A stretch of DNA of 64,000 bases from JAATGA01 sp047605605 (GTDB taxonomy: Bacteria > Pseudomonadota > Alphaproteobacteria > Rhodobacterales > Rhodobacteraceae), in NCBI GenBank assembly GCA_047605605.1, contig JASGFG010000008.1, forward strand, positions 1-64,000. The letters are read 5' to 3'. Positions 8,066 to 17,539 of the stretch are shown here, in pieces (within the stretch, counting starts at the first letter, position 1; each line of letters opens with the position of its first letter). Below the pieces are notes generated by a model. The model was not told the DNA's origin. It made no database searches and saw only the letters and a program-made list of their open reading frames with translations. The position numbers and the translations under genes are program-made.

Positions 8066-8902
8066 ATGCAAGCGAAATTCATGGGCGCCGCCATCGCGGC
8101 ACTGATGGCGGCCGCCCCGGCCATGGCGGCCGAGGGCTATGGCGATTGCAAGCTGTTCGGCAAGGGCGGCACCGAAAAGGTGGAGACCGCCGTTCCGGGC
8201 CAGTTCACCGTGATCATCAACCTGCCCGCCGTGGGCGAGTTCAATGGCGATACCGAAACCTCGATCACCTCGGGGCGGGAATTCTGCATGGCGGTGAACA
8301 TCGCCTACCGTCTGGGCATCGACAAGGTGGTGCTCAAGAACGCCTCGTTCGATTCCATCGTGGCCGGGCAGAACAAGGACTTCGACGTGGCCTTCGCGCT
8401 GATCTCGGTGACGGAGCCGCGCAAGAAGGTGGTCGATTTCACCACGCCCTATTCCCAGGGCTCGTTCGGGATCGCCGCCCGCGCCGACGAGGATGTGACC
8501 GAAGAGAGCATCAAGACGACCAAGCTGGGCACCCAGGCCGGCACGATCATGGTGGACTGGGCGCAGACCAACCTGCCGAATGCGCCGCTGTCGGTGTTCG
8601 ATGACACCGGGGCGATGTTCACCGCGCTGGCAGCGGGCAATGTCGATGCGGTGATGACCGACCTGTCGGTGGTGATGGGTCAGGCCGGCAATTCTAACGG
8701 CAAGCTGAAGGTGGTGGGCAAGTTCGCCAGCGGCCGCGACACGGCGGGCATCTACCCCAAAGGGTCGGCCGAAAAGCCGGTGATCGACAAGATCATCGCC
8801 GATATGGCGGCGGACGGCACGCTCAAGGCGCTGGAAACCGAATACCTTGCGCCCGCCTGGGCCGGTCTGGACCCGGACAAGGTTCCGGCGTGGAAATACT
8901 GA
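8066..8902 (+). CDS. Amino-acid ABC transporter substrate-binding protein
   Basis: A 278-residue family 3 periplasmic binding protein. Residues 1-21 form a Sec signal peptide ending AMA. The mature protein has the two-lobe pattern with DVAFALISVTEPRKKVVDFTTPY (hinge region of polar amino-acid binders) and later GNVDAVMTDL. ATG at 8066 follows AGGAG and is adjacent to an in-frame GTG at 8063. The stop overlaps the next permease start (TGATG). Placed directly after the D-amino acid aminotransferase, it probably binds D-amino acids or a related amino acid; specificity cannot be read from sequence. Confidence 0.9.
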   Translation: MQAKFMGAAIAALMAAAPAMAAEGYGDCKLFGKGGTEKVETAVPGQFTVIINLPAVGEFNGDTETSITSGREFCMAVNIAYRLGIDKVVLKNASFDSIVAGQNKDFDVAFALISVTEPRKKVVDFTTPYSQGSFGIAARADEDVTEESIKTTKLGTQAGTIMVDWAQTNLPNAPLSVFDDTGAMFTALAAGNVDAVMTDLSVVMGQAGNSNGKLKVVGKFASGRDTAGIYPKGSAEKPVIDKIIADMAADGTLKALETEYLAPAWAGLDPDKVPAWKY

Positions 8903-10014
8903 TGGCCGAACCCCTGTTGAACGGGGACGAGGCAGGGCGCGCCGCCGAATGGCGCGCCCGATCCGTCACGCGGACCCATCGCGGCCGGGCGGGGGCGACG
9001 CTGGTCCTTTCCCTGCTGACCTTCCTTGCCGTCGCGGTTTCGGCCCAGCATATCGGCGCCTATGCCGTGTCGCAGGGGATTTCCCCGGTCGTGGCGACGC
9101 TGCCCGGCCTGGTCGCCGCGCTGGCCGGCGCCGGGGTGCTGGTCGGGGCGGGGCGGGGCTTTCTGAAATCGCTGGCCGCCGGGCGCAGCGCCGATGTCCA
9201 CGCCGCCCGCGCCCTTGGGGCCGAGGCATCGCTGGCCTCGTGGAAGGCGATGTCCTGGGCCGGGGCGCTGCTGATCCTGACCGCGCTCGCGTGGTTCATG
9301 GTGACGAACGATGCCGCCGTCAGCCGCACGTTTTTCGACCTGGCGCTGATCCGGGATTCCGCGCTGAAGGTGCTGCGCGCCTTTGGCACCAATGTGGTGA
9401 TCTTTGCCATCTCGGCCGTGCTGATCCTGATCTGGTCGCTGATCGTGGCCGTCGCCCGCACCCTGCCGGGTGAGGCAGGGCGGCCGCTGCGGTTCCTGGC
9501 CATCGCCTATGGCGATCTGTTCCGCGGCCTGCCTGCGATCATCACCATTTACCTGATCGGCTTCGGCCTGCCGCTGACCAACCTGCCGGTCATCTCGCAT
9601 CTGTCCTCGACCGCCTATGCGATCATCGCGCTGACCCTGACCTATGGCGCCTATACGTCCGAGGTCTATCGCGCCGGGATCGAGGGCGTGCATCACAGCC
9701 AGGTCGCCGCCGCGCGATCCCTTGGCCTCAGCCATGCGCGGACGATGCGCTATGTCGTGGTGCCGCTGGCCGTCAGGAACATCATCCCGCCGCTGATGAA
9801 CAACTGCATCAGCCTGCAAAAGGACACGGCGCTGGTCGCCATCATCGGCACGATCGACGCCTTCAACCAGTCGAAGATCATCGCCGCCAACCATTTCAAC
9901 CTGTCGGCGGTGACGACCGTGGCGATCCTGTTCATCGCCATCACCATCCCGCAGGCGCGGCTTGTGGACAGATTGACCGAGCGGGACCGGCGCCGGATGC
10001 GGGCGGGGGGCTGA
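8902..10014 (+). CDS. Amino-acid ABC transporter permease
   Basis: A 370-residue inner-membrane permease, longer than the usual 220-250 residues. An N-terminal extension of roughly 130 residues contains two or three additional hydrophobic segments. The conserved core is at the C-terminal two thirds, with GDLFRGLPAIITIY and the ATPase-docking EAA loop around HHSQVAAARSLGLS. The start overlaps the binding-protein stop by one base. A single permease gene implies a homodimeric channel. Confidence 0.92.
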   Translation: MAEPLLNGDEAGRAAEWRARSVTRTHRGRAGATLVLSLLTFLAVAVSAQHIGAYAVSQGISPVVATLPGLVAALAGAGVLVGAGRGFLKSLAAGRSADVHAARALGAEASLASWKAMSWAGALLILTALAWFMVTNDAAVSRTFFDLALIRDSALKVLRAFGTNVVIFAISAVLILIWSLIVAVARTLPGEAGRPLRFLAIAYGDLFRGLPAIITIYLIGFGLPLTNLPVISHLSSTAYAIIALTLTYGAYTSEVYRAGIEGVHHSQVAAARSLGLSHARTMRYVVVPLAVRNIIPPLMNNCISLQKDTALVAIIGTIDAFNQSKIIAANHFNLSAVTTVAILFIAITIPQARLVDRLTERDRRRMRAGG

Positions 10015-10017
10015 ACC

Positions 10018-10761
<744 letters not shown>

Positions 10762-10772
10762 GGAGACGGGTG

Positions 10773-11810
10773 ATGACGACCGCACGTGAGCTGGGCCTCT
10801 GGGCCGAGGGGGCGAATGCCCTGCCGCCGGGGCCGCTGAACGCGATCACCGATGTGCCCGGCGTGGCGGTCGGGCACCGCACGCTGGCGGGGGACGGTCT
10901 GGCGACCGGGGTGACGGCGATCCTGCCCCACGGGGGCGACCTGTTCCGCCAAAAGCTACGCGCCGGGGTCGAGGTCATCAACGGCTTTGGCAAGTCGGCG
11001 GGGCTGATGCAGGTGGCGGAACTGGGGACGCTGGAAACCCCGATCCTGCTGACCAACACCTTTGGCGTGGGGGCCTGCACGCAGGCGCTGATCCGCCGCG
11101 CCATCACCGCCAATCCGGCGATCGGGCGCGAAACCTCGACGGTGAACCCGGTCGTCTGCGAATGCAATGACGGCGCGATCAGCGATATACAGGCGCTGGC
11201 CGTAACCGAAGGTGATGCCTTTGCCGCGCTGGATGTCGCCCGCCCCGGCGCGTTTGAACAGGGTCCGGTCGGCGCGGGCACCGGCATGACGGCCTTTGGC
11301 TTCAAGGCCGGGATCGGGTCGGCGTCCCGCCGGATGACCATTGGCGAACAGGTGTTCACATTGGGCGCGCTGGTGCTGGCCAATTTCGGGCGGGCGGGCG
11401 ACCTGACCCTGCCGGACGGGCGCCGCCCCGATCCGCGCACCGTCTCGCCGCCCGAACGCGGGTCGGTCATCGTCATCCTTGCGACCGACCTGCCGCTGGC
11501 CGACCGCCAGCTTTCGCGTGTGGCGCGGCGGGCGGGGGCGGGACTTGCCCGGCTGGGGTCGTTCTGGGGCCATGGCTCGGGCGATATCGCGCTGTGTTTC
11601 ACCACCGCCGACCCGGTGGCGCATGATGCCCCCGCGTTTCAATCCGTCCGCCGTCTGGACGACGATCTGATCGACCTGCCCTTCCGCGCCGCCGCCGAGG
11701 CGACACAAGAGGCGGTGCTGAACGCCCTTTGCGCCGCCGCACCCGCCGTGGGGCGGAACAGGCGACCTTACCCCTCGCTGGCCGATTGGGCCAAGGAGAA
11801 TGCGCGATGA
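10773..11810 (+). CDS. P1 family peptidase (DmpA/BapA-like aminopeptidase)
   Basis: A 345-residue protein of the self-processing P1/S58 family, which includes L-aminopeptidase/D-esterase DmpA and beta-aminopeptidases. These enzymes cleave themselves before a Ser or Thr that becomes the nucleophile; here KAGIGSASR puts Ser183 at that position. Also present are NAITDVPGVAVGH near residue 25 and the oxyanion-region NTFGVG. The ATG at 10773 follows AGGAG; a GTG at 10770 is equally possible. It follows the importer by 11 bases and overlaps the D-aminopeptidase gene. It probably trims imported peptides with D- or beta-residues; the exact substrate is inferred. Confidence 0.87.
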   Translation: MTTARELGLWAEGANALPPGPLNAITDVPGVAVGHRTLAGDGLATGVTAILPHGGDLFRQKLRAGVEVINGFGKSAGLMQVAELGTLETPILLTNTFGVGACTQALIRRAITANPAIGRETSTVNPVVCECNDGAISDIQALAVTEGDAFAALDVARPGAFEQGPVGAGTGMTAFGFKAGIGSASRRMTIGEQVFTLGALVLANFGRAGDLTLPDGRRPDPRTVSPPERGSVIVILATDLPLADRQLSRVARRAGAGLARLGSFWGHGSGDIALCFTTADPVAHDAPAFQSVRRLDDDLIDLPFRAAAEATQEAVLNALCAAAPAVGRNRRPYPSLADWAKENAR

Positions 11811-12604
11811 AAGTCTTTCTCTCTGCCGACATCGAAGGCACCGCCGGCATCGCCCATTGGGACGAGGCCGAACGCAGCCATCCCGATTACCGCGAATTCC
11901 GCGAGCTGATGACGGGTGAGGTCGTTGCCGCCTGCGAAGGCGCGCGGGCGGCGGGCGCGGCCGAGGTGGTGATCAAGGACGCCCATGACAGCGGGCGCAA
12001 CCTGATCGTCGACCGCCTGCCGGATTACGCGCGGATCATGCGCGGCTGGTCGGGCCACCCCGATGCGATGATGTTCGGCCTTGGCCCCGATTTCGCCGCC
12101 GCGATCTATACCGGATACCATGCCAAGGCCGGGTCCGAGGCCAATCCGCTGGCCCATACCACCACCCTGCGCATCTCGCGCCTGCTGCTGAACGGGCAGG
12201 TCGCGTCGGAGTTTACGGTGAACGCCCTTTGCGCCGCGCGGTATGGGGTGGCTTCGGTCTTCCTGTCGGGCGATGCCGAGATCTGCGCCGATGCCCGCGC
12301 GCAGGTGCCCGGCATCGCCACGGTGGAAACCCTGCAAGGCTTCGGTCGTGCCGCCCTGTCTCTGTCGCCCGCCCGTGCGCGTGAGGCGATCCGCAGCGGC
12401 GTCGAAACCGCGCTGACGCAAGGCGCAGGAACGGCTCCGCCCCTTGCCGGCCCGTTCGAGGTGGTGATCGAATTCACCAACCCGACCGATGCCTTTCGCG
12501 CCTCGTGGTATCCCGGTGCGGTCGCGCATGGCCCCCGCGCGGTGGCCTTTGCCTCGGCCGATTTCTTCGAGATCCAGCGCGCGCTGCGGTTTCTGACGGC
12601 CTGA
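11807..12604 (+). CDS. dppA: M55 family D-aminopeptidase (DppA-like)
   Basis: A 265-residue zinc peptidase of the DppA family, cytoplasmic enzymes that cleave D-Ala and similar residues from peptides. The metal ligands line up closely with Bacillus DppA: D8 and E10 in SADIEGTAG, H60 in KDAHDSG, H105 in YTGYHAKAG and E135 in ASEFTVNA. Its ATGA start overlaps the P1 peptidase stop. It is the last gene of the operon that begins with the D-amino acid aminotransferase. It would release D-amino acids for transamination. The following ABC ATPase gene converges on it. Confidence 0.9.
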   Translation: MKVFLSADIEGTAGIAHWDEAERSHPDYREFRELMTGEVVAACEGARAAGAAEVVIKDAHDSGRNLIVDRLPDYARIMRGWSGHPDAMMFGLGPDFAAAIYTGYHAKAGSEANPLAHTTTLRISRLLLNGQVASEFTVNALCAARYGVASVFLSGDAEICADARAQVPGIATVETLQGFGRAALSLSPARAREAIRSGVETALTQGAGTAPPLAGPFEVVIEFTNPTDAFRASWYPGAVAHGPRAVAFASADFFEIQRALRFLTA

Positions 12605-12615
12605 ACCGACCCTGA

Positions 12616-14130
12616 CTAGCTGCCCATGTGCCGGCCCAGCGTTGCGCGGTCGGTTAGGGCCGCGGGTGCCTCGTGGACAATCCGCCCGCCCGACATCACG
12701 GCGATGCGGTCGGACATTTCGGCGATCTCGTCCAGATCCTCGCTGATCAGCAGGACGGCGGCGCCGCGGTTCCGCTGCTCGATGATCCGCGCGCGGATTT
12801 CGGCGACCGAGGCGAAGTCCAGCCCGAAACACGGGTTCGCCGCGATCAGAACGCCCACCTCGCCCGACAGTTCGCGCGCCAGGATCGCGCGCTGAACATT
12901 GCCCCCCGAAAGCGTCTCGATCGGCGCATCGGGCGAAGGGGTGCGCACACGGAACCGCGCGATCAGATCGACCCCCCTGCGGCGGATCGCGGCGGGCGAG
13001 ACCAGACCGCCCCGCCCCGCCAGCGGCGCTTTGTCAAAGGTGCGAAAGGCGATGTTCTCGGCCACGGTCATTCGGGGCACGGCAGCATTGCGCAGCGGTT
13101 CCTCCGGCAGGCCAAAGACGCGAAAGCGGTCGAAATCCCGCCGTCCGGGGTGAAAGGGCTGGCCGTCCACCGTCAGCCGCCCCGCGCTCGCCATCCGCTG
13201 ACCCGACAGAACCTCGACCAGGGCGGCCTGGCCATTGCCCGAGATGCCGGCGATGCCGAGGATTTCCCCCTGAGCCACCTGCAAGGACACGCCGGCCAGA
13301 AGCCGCCGCCCCTCGGCATCGACGGCCGATACACCCTCGACCCGCAGCACGGGGCGCGCGCGGGCAGGGGCGACCGTGCGCGGCGCAGGCGCGCGCAGCA
13401 CCGTGTCGCCAACCATCATCCGGCTCATCTCGTCGACGCTGGTGGCCTGCGCGTCGCCCGAGCCGGTGACGCGGCCATGGCGCAGCACGGTAAAGCTGTC
13501 GCAAAAGGCCTTCACCTCGCGGAACTTGTGGCTGATCATCAGCACCGTCACCTCGCCGCGCCCGGCCATGCCGCGCAACAGGCCCAGCACCTCGTGCGCC
13601 TCGCCCGGCGTCAGAACCGAGGTCGGCTCGTCCAGGATCAGGAACCGTTGGTCGAGGTAGAGAAGCTTCAGGATCTCCAGCTTCTGCTTTTCGCCCGCCG
13701 TCAGGTCCGACACGCGCGCGTCGAGCGGCACGCGGAACGGCATCCGGTCCATGAACGCGGCCAGCCGCCGCCGTTCGGCCCGCCAGTCGATCACGGCGGG
13801 GGCGTCGGCACGGCTGATCACCAGATTTTCCGCCGCCGTCAGGCAGGGCACCAGCGTGAAGTGCTGATAGACCATGCCGATGCCATGGGCGCGGGCATCC
13901 TTGGGGCTGTTCACCTTTACTTCGTCACCGTCGAGAAGGACCGCCCCCGAATCCGCCTCGTAAAAGCCCATGATGCATTTCACCAGCGTCGATTTTCCGG
14001 CGCCGTTCTCGCCCAGCAGGGCATGGAACGACCCGGCCGCAACCCGGATCGACACGGCGTCCAGCGCGACCAGTGGCCCGAAGGTCCTGGTCATGCCGGC
14101 GGTTTCAAGCGAGGGCGCGCGGCTGGTCAT
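12616..14130 (-). CDS. BMP-type (nucleoside/sugar) ABC transporter, tandem ATP-binding protein
   Basis: A 504-residue protein with two ABC domains, as in RbsA/NupA-type importers. Domain 1 is complete: GENGAGKST at about 38-46, LTAGEKQK signature, LILDEPTS. Domain 2 (from about residue 265) has a degenerate Walker A, GISGNGQAA, lacking the Lys, while its LSGGNVQR signature is good and Walker B is LIAANPCFGLD. Loss of hydrolysis in one domain is usual in this family. It follows two permease genes (14140-16166) and a BMP-family binding protein in the same orientation. Confidence 0.93.
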   Translation of the reverse strand: MTSRAPSLETAGMTRTFGPLVALDAVSIRVAAGSFHALLGENGAGKSTLVKCIMGFYEADSGAVLLDGDEVKVNSPKDARAHGIGMVYQHFTLVPCLTAAENLVISRADAPAVIDWRAERRRLAAFMDRMPFRVPLDARVSDLTAGEKQKLEILKLLYLDQRFLILDEPTSVLTPGEAHEVLGLLRGMAGRGEVTVLMISHKFREVKAFCDSFTVLRHGRVTGSGDAQATSVDEMSRMMVGDTVLRAPAPRTVAPARARPVLRVEGVSAVDAEGRRLLAGVSLQVAQGEILGIAGISGNGQAALVEVLSGQRMASAGRLTVDGQPFHPGRRDFDRFRVFGLPEEPLRNAAVPRMTVAENIAFRTFDKAPLAGRGGLVSPAAIRRRGVDLIARFRVRTPSPDAPIETLSGGNVQRAILARELSGEVGVLIAANPCFGLDFASVAEIRARIIEQRNRGAAVLLISEDLDEIAEMSDRIAVMSGGRIVHEAPAALTDRATLGRHMGS

Positions 14131-14139
14131 CGGATGCCC

Positions 14140-15057
14140 CTATTTCACGATGGAAAGTTCGCGCGGCGCCTCGTGCGAGGCGGCCCTGGATCGGGCGGAA
14201 AGCACCATGATCACCAGCGTCAGGATATAGGGGGCGGCGTTGAAGAAGTAATAGCCCTGGCTGATCCCCACCGATTGCAGCGACGGCCCAAGCGCCCCCG
14301 TCGCCCCGAACAGCAGCGCCGCCCAGATGCAGCGCAGCGGGTTCCACCGGGCAAAGATCACCAGCGCCACCGCCATCAGGCCCTGACCCGAGGACAGCCC
14401 TTCGTTCCAGCTGCCGGGATAATAAAGCGACAGGAAGGCCCCCGCCACGCCCGCCAGAAACCCGCCAGCGGCGGTGGCCAGCAGGCGCACCCGGTCGACC
14501 GACACGCCCATGGCGCGGGCCGAGGCGGCGCTGTCGCCGGTCATCCGCAGGATCAGGCCCCAGCGGGTGTTGCGAAAGCCCCACCACAGCGCGACGGCCA
14601 GTGCGATGCCGATGAAGAACAAAGGGTTCACCATCAGCGCCTGCCGCACCTGCGGGTTCTCCGACCAGCCGCCAAGGGCAATCGCCTCAAGCCGCGGTGC
14701 GGAGGGCTGGATATAGGGCTTGCCGAAAAAGAACGCGAGGCCGGTGCCAAGCGCCATGAAGGCGATGCCAAGGGCGATGTCGTTCACGCCGCGCAGGCGG
14801 CAGATCCAGCCATGGGCAAGGCCCAGCCCCAGGCCGGTCGCCCCCGCCGCCAGAACGCCCAGCCAGGGGCTGCCGCTGTGAAAGGACACCGCATAGGCGA
14901 CCATCGCGCCCAGGACGAGGTTTCCCTCCAGCCCAAGGTTGATACGCCCCGACTTTTCGGTCAGCGTCTCTCCCAGGGCGACGAACAGGAAGGGGGTCGA
15001 GACGCGGATCGCGCCGCCGACCATGGCCATCGCCACGATGAACAGGGCATCGCTCAT
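14140..15057 (-). CDS. BMP-type ABC transporter permease (second subunit)
   Basis: A 305-residue polytopic membrane protein of the branched-chain/nucleoside permease family, with about eight to ten hydrophobic segments. Motifs include SGRINLGLEGNLVLGA near the N-terminus and GVNDIALGIAFMALGTG in the middle. Its ATGA start overlaps the preceding permease stop at 15054, and it ends nine bases before the ATPase gene. It forms the heterodimeric channel with the preceding permease. Confidence 0.92.
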   Translation of the reverse strand: MSDALFIVAMAMVGGAIRVSTPFLFVALGETLTEKSGRINLGLEGNLVLGAMVAYAVSFHSGSPWLGVLAAGATGLGLGLAHGWICRLRGVNDIALGIAFMALGTGLAFFFGKPYIQPSAPRLEAIALGGWSENPQVRQALMVNPLFFIGIALAVALWWGFRNTRWGLILRMTGDSAASARAMGVSVDRVRLLATAAGGFLAGVAGAFLSLYYPGSWNEGLSSGQGLMAVALVIFARWNPLRCIWAALLFGATGALGPSLQSVGISQGYYFFNAAPYILTLVIMVLSARSRAASHEAPRELSIVK

Positions 15058-16166
15058 GTCCGGTCGCCCCCGCGCGGCGGTTGCAGGAACGGGATGCGGC
15101 CGTAAAGCGTTTCACTGACCAGCAGGACGACGAAAATCACCCCTTGCAGGACATGCATGGTGGCATCGGGCATCCCCATCCGCCGCTGCACCAGCCCGCC
15201 CGAGGCCGCAAGCCCGCCGAACAGGATCGCCACCGGCACCACGGCCAGCGGATTCTGCCGCGCCAGAAATGCCACAAGGATGCCGGTAAAGCCATAGCCC
15301 GCCGCCAGCGAGGCATTGGCCTGCCCGTGGATCGCCGTGACCTCGTAGAACCCCGCCAGCCCGGCGCAGGCCCCGGATATCGCGCAGCAGGCGACGGCCA
15401 GACGCCCGACCGGCAGGCCCTGCCCCTGCGCCGCGCGCAGATTGCCCCCCGCCATCCGCGCGGCAAAGCCAAAGGTCGTGCGCTCCATCACCACCCACAG
15501 CACCACGGCCAGCACCAGCCCCGCCGCCAATCCCCAGTGAACCGTGGTGCCGGGCATGGCGCCGATCTTGAACTCGGCCCCCAGCGGCATGGTCGAGGGC
15601 TTGTTGGACGACGCCGGATCGCGCAGCGGACCTTCGACCAGAAAGCTCATGATCGCGATGGCGATATAGGACAGCAGCAGCGAGGAAATCGTCTCGTTCA
15701 CGCCGCGATAATGCCGAAGCCAGCCGGCAAGGCCGACCCAGGCGCCCCCCACCGCCATCGCGGCCGCCGCCATCACCGGCAGGCCCGCCCAGCCCGACCA
15801 GCCGCCCAGCGACAGCGGAATGCCGGTGACGGCGGCGGCGAACCCGCCCAGGACCAGCGCGCCTTCCGCCCCGATCAGCGTCATGCCGATCCGGGCGGGC
15901 ACCGCAAAGGCAAGGCCGGTCAGGATCAGCGGCGCCGCCCGTTGCAGCGAGTTCTGGAACGAAAAGGCCGAGGCGAAGCCCCCCGTCCAGACCAGCCCAA
16001 AGAAGGTCAGCGGGTTCTGTCCCACCGCCAGCAGAAAGGCCGCGAACACCAGCGCCGAGGCGGCCAGCGCCCCCAGCGGGACAAGCATCGCCTCGATCAC
16101 CGCCCTGCCGCGTGCATCGGACAGACGGCCCGCGGCGCGCGGGGTTGTGGATTGTGTGACGGACAT
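15054..16166 (-). CDS. BMP-type ABC transporter permease (first subunit)
   Basis: A 370-residue polytopic permease with an N-terminal cytoplasmic stretch of about 35 residues, then about ten membrane segments. Family motifs include IGAEGALVLGG and RHYRGVNETISSLLLSYIA. ATG at 16166 is chosen because upstream sequence to 16259 lacks membrane-protein character and GGAAAG lies ahead of this ATG. The gene is 115 bases after the binding-protein gene, across a hairpin that may tune relative expression. Confidence 0.92.
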   Translation of the reverse strand: MSVTQSTTPRAAGRLSDARGRAVIEAMLVPLGALAASALVFAAFLLAVGQNPLTFFGLVWTGGFASAFSFQNSLQRAAPLILTGLAFAVPARIGMTLIGAEGALVLGGFAAAVTGIPLSLGGWSGWAGLPVMAAAAMAVGGAWVGLAGWLRHYRGVNETISSLLLSYIAIAIMSFLVEGPLRDPASSNKPSTMPLGAEFKIGAMPGTTVHWGLAAGLVLAVVLWVVMERTTFGFAARMAGGNLRAAQGQGLPVGRLAVACCAISGACAGLAGFYEVTAIHGQANASLAAGYGFTGILVAFLARQNPLAVVPVAILFGGLAASGGLVQRRMGMPDATMHVLQGVIFVVLLVSETLYGRIPFLQPPRGGDRT

Positions 16167-16245
16167 CAGGGCTTTCCGGCTGGCCTGCCGCGCGATCCTA
16201 GCGCATCTGCGGCGCGGCTGTCTGGAGGAATGGCACCGACGAAAG

Positions 16246-16271
16246 GGGCGGCCCGCCAAAGGGGGCCGCCC
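16246..16271. terminator. GC-rich hairpin between binding-protein and permease genes
   Basis: GGGCGGCC (16246-16253) and GGCCGCCC (16264-16271) are perfect 8-base inverted arms with a 10-base loop. The hairpin lies 11 bases after the BMP binding-protein stop, within the operon. There is no T-run on the transcribed strand, so partial attenuation or 3'-end protection of the binding-protein mRNA is more likely than full termination. Confidence 0.55.
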
Positions 16272-16281
16272 GCAACGCCGA

Positions 16282-17433
16282 TCAGGTGGTCGAACCGATG
16301 ACGCCCTCGACCAGCCAGTTCATCTTTTCCAGCTCGGGCGCATAGTTGTCGAGCGTGCCCTCGATCACGACATTGCCCTTGTTGTCCTTCAACGGGCCGG
16401 CATAGATCGGTTTTTTCGCCTTCAGCGCCTCGATCGCGGCATCGGCGGCCTTGACCGCCTCGGGCGTGGCGCCCGCACCATAGGGCGTATTCATCACCAT
16501 GTCGTTGTGATAGCCGCCCGCAATCAGGTTCGGCGGTGCCTCGCCCTTCATCAGCGCCTCGGCAAAGATCTTGTAGGTCGTGGCCCATTTGCTTTCGGCC
16601 CCGGTGATGAAGCCCTTGGGCGCAAGCGGGCGCTGGTCGGCATTGTGGCCGCAGGTCCTGACCCCGCGCCCCTCGGCCGTTTCGATCACCACCTTGGGGC
16701 TGTCCACATGACAGCCGATCACGTCGCACCCGGCGTCGATCAGGGCATTAGTCGCCTCGGCCTCGCGCACGGGGGCGGACCAGTTGCCGGTAAAGATCAC
16801 CTGAACCGTCGCTGCCGGATTGACCGACCGCGCCCCCAGCAGGAACGAGTTGCAGTTCGACAGCACCGTCTGAACCGGCTTGGCCGCCACGAACCCCAGC
16901 TTGCCGGTGGGCGAGGACAGGCCCGCCGCCACGCCGTTCACATAATGCGCTTGATTGAGATAGCTGAAATACGACCCCGCATTCTTCGGGTCGGTTTCCG
17001 CGTTCCACAGCGGCGCGCAATGGCGGAACTGCACGGCCGGATATTTCCTGGCCGCGTCGATCACGAAGGGCGTGTAATAGCCGAACGAGGTCGCAAGGAT
17101 CAGCCCCGCGCCGTCCAGGTTGATCATCGACTCCATGGTCTGGGTCACGGCGTCGGTTTCGGCGACGTTTTCCTCCTCGACAACGGTGATGCCGGGCACG
17201 CCGCGCAGGATCTCCATCGCGGCGGCATGGGACTGGTTCCAGCCGAAGTCATCCTTTGGCCCGACATAGATCGCGCCGATGGTCAGGGGCGTCGCCGCCC
17301 GCGCCATCCGCAGGGGCAGCGCCGCGGCGGCCAATGCGGCGGCGCTGCCGGTCAGCAGGCCGCGCCGGGTAAGACCGGGGCGGGTAAGACTGGGGCGGGA
17401 GTGGTTGGGGCCGATAAGTTTGGGGAAGGTCAT
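16282..17433 (-). CDS. BMP family ABC transporter substrate-binding protein (Tat-exported)
   Basis: A 383-residue PnrA/BMP-type periplasmic binding protein. The N-terminus carries a twin-arginine signal (LTRRGLLTG near residue 22, hydrophobic stretch, cut near ARA at about 46). The mature protein shows family segments IGAIYVGPKDDFGWNQSHA, ILATSFGYY and GCDVIGCHVDSP. PnrA-like proteins bind purine nucleosides or related compounds. The neighbouring MTHFS-fold protein hints at a pterin- or purine-linked substrate, but that is speculation. An in-phase near-repeat of basic and prolyl codons (SLTRPGLTRRG) in the leader reflects a short tandem duplication in the DNA. Confidence 0.9.
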   Translation of the reverse strand: MTFPKLIGPNHSRPSLTRPGLTRRGLLTGSAAALAAAALPLRMARAATPLTIGAIYVGPKDDFGWNQSHAAAMEILRGVPGITVVEEENVAETDAVTQTMESMINLDGAGLILATSFGYYTPFVIDAARKYPAVQFRHCAPLWNAETDPKNAGSYFSYLNQAHYVNGVAAGLSSPTGKLGFVAAKPVQTVLSNCNSFLLGARSVNPAATVQVIFTGNWSAPVREAEATNALIDAGCDVIGCHVDSPKVVIETAEGRGVRTCGHNADQRPLAPKGFITGAESKWATTYKIFAEALMKGEAPPNLIAGGYHNDMVMNTPYGAGATPEAVKAADAAIEALKAKKPIYAGPLKDNKGNVVIEGTLDNYAPELEKMNWLVEGVIGSTT

Positions 17434-17539
17434 GGGTCAACTCCATCTGTTGGGACATGGCACCGTTGTTCCGGCACCTTTTCTTGTGGTCTTCTTCATG
17501 GGTGCCGCGCCCTCCTCCCAAAGTCGCGCAGCGGTCGTT

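Noticed and set aside
12673..15105. 810-codon plus-strand open frame opposite the BMP ATPase and permease genes
   Set aside because: Low-complexity His/Arg/Gln-rich translation; a shadow of well-supported minus-strand genes.
17340..17410. Near-tandem GGGCGGGTAAGAC-like repeats, considered as a regulatory array
   Set aside because: They lie within the Tat signal-peptide codons of the BMP binding protein and are explained by a small in-frame duplication.
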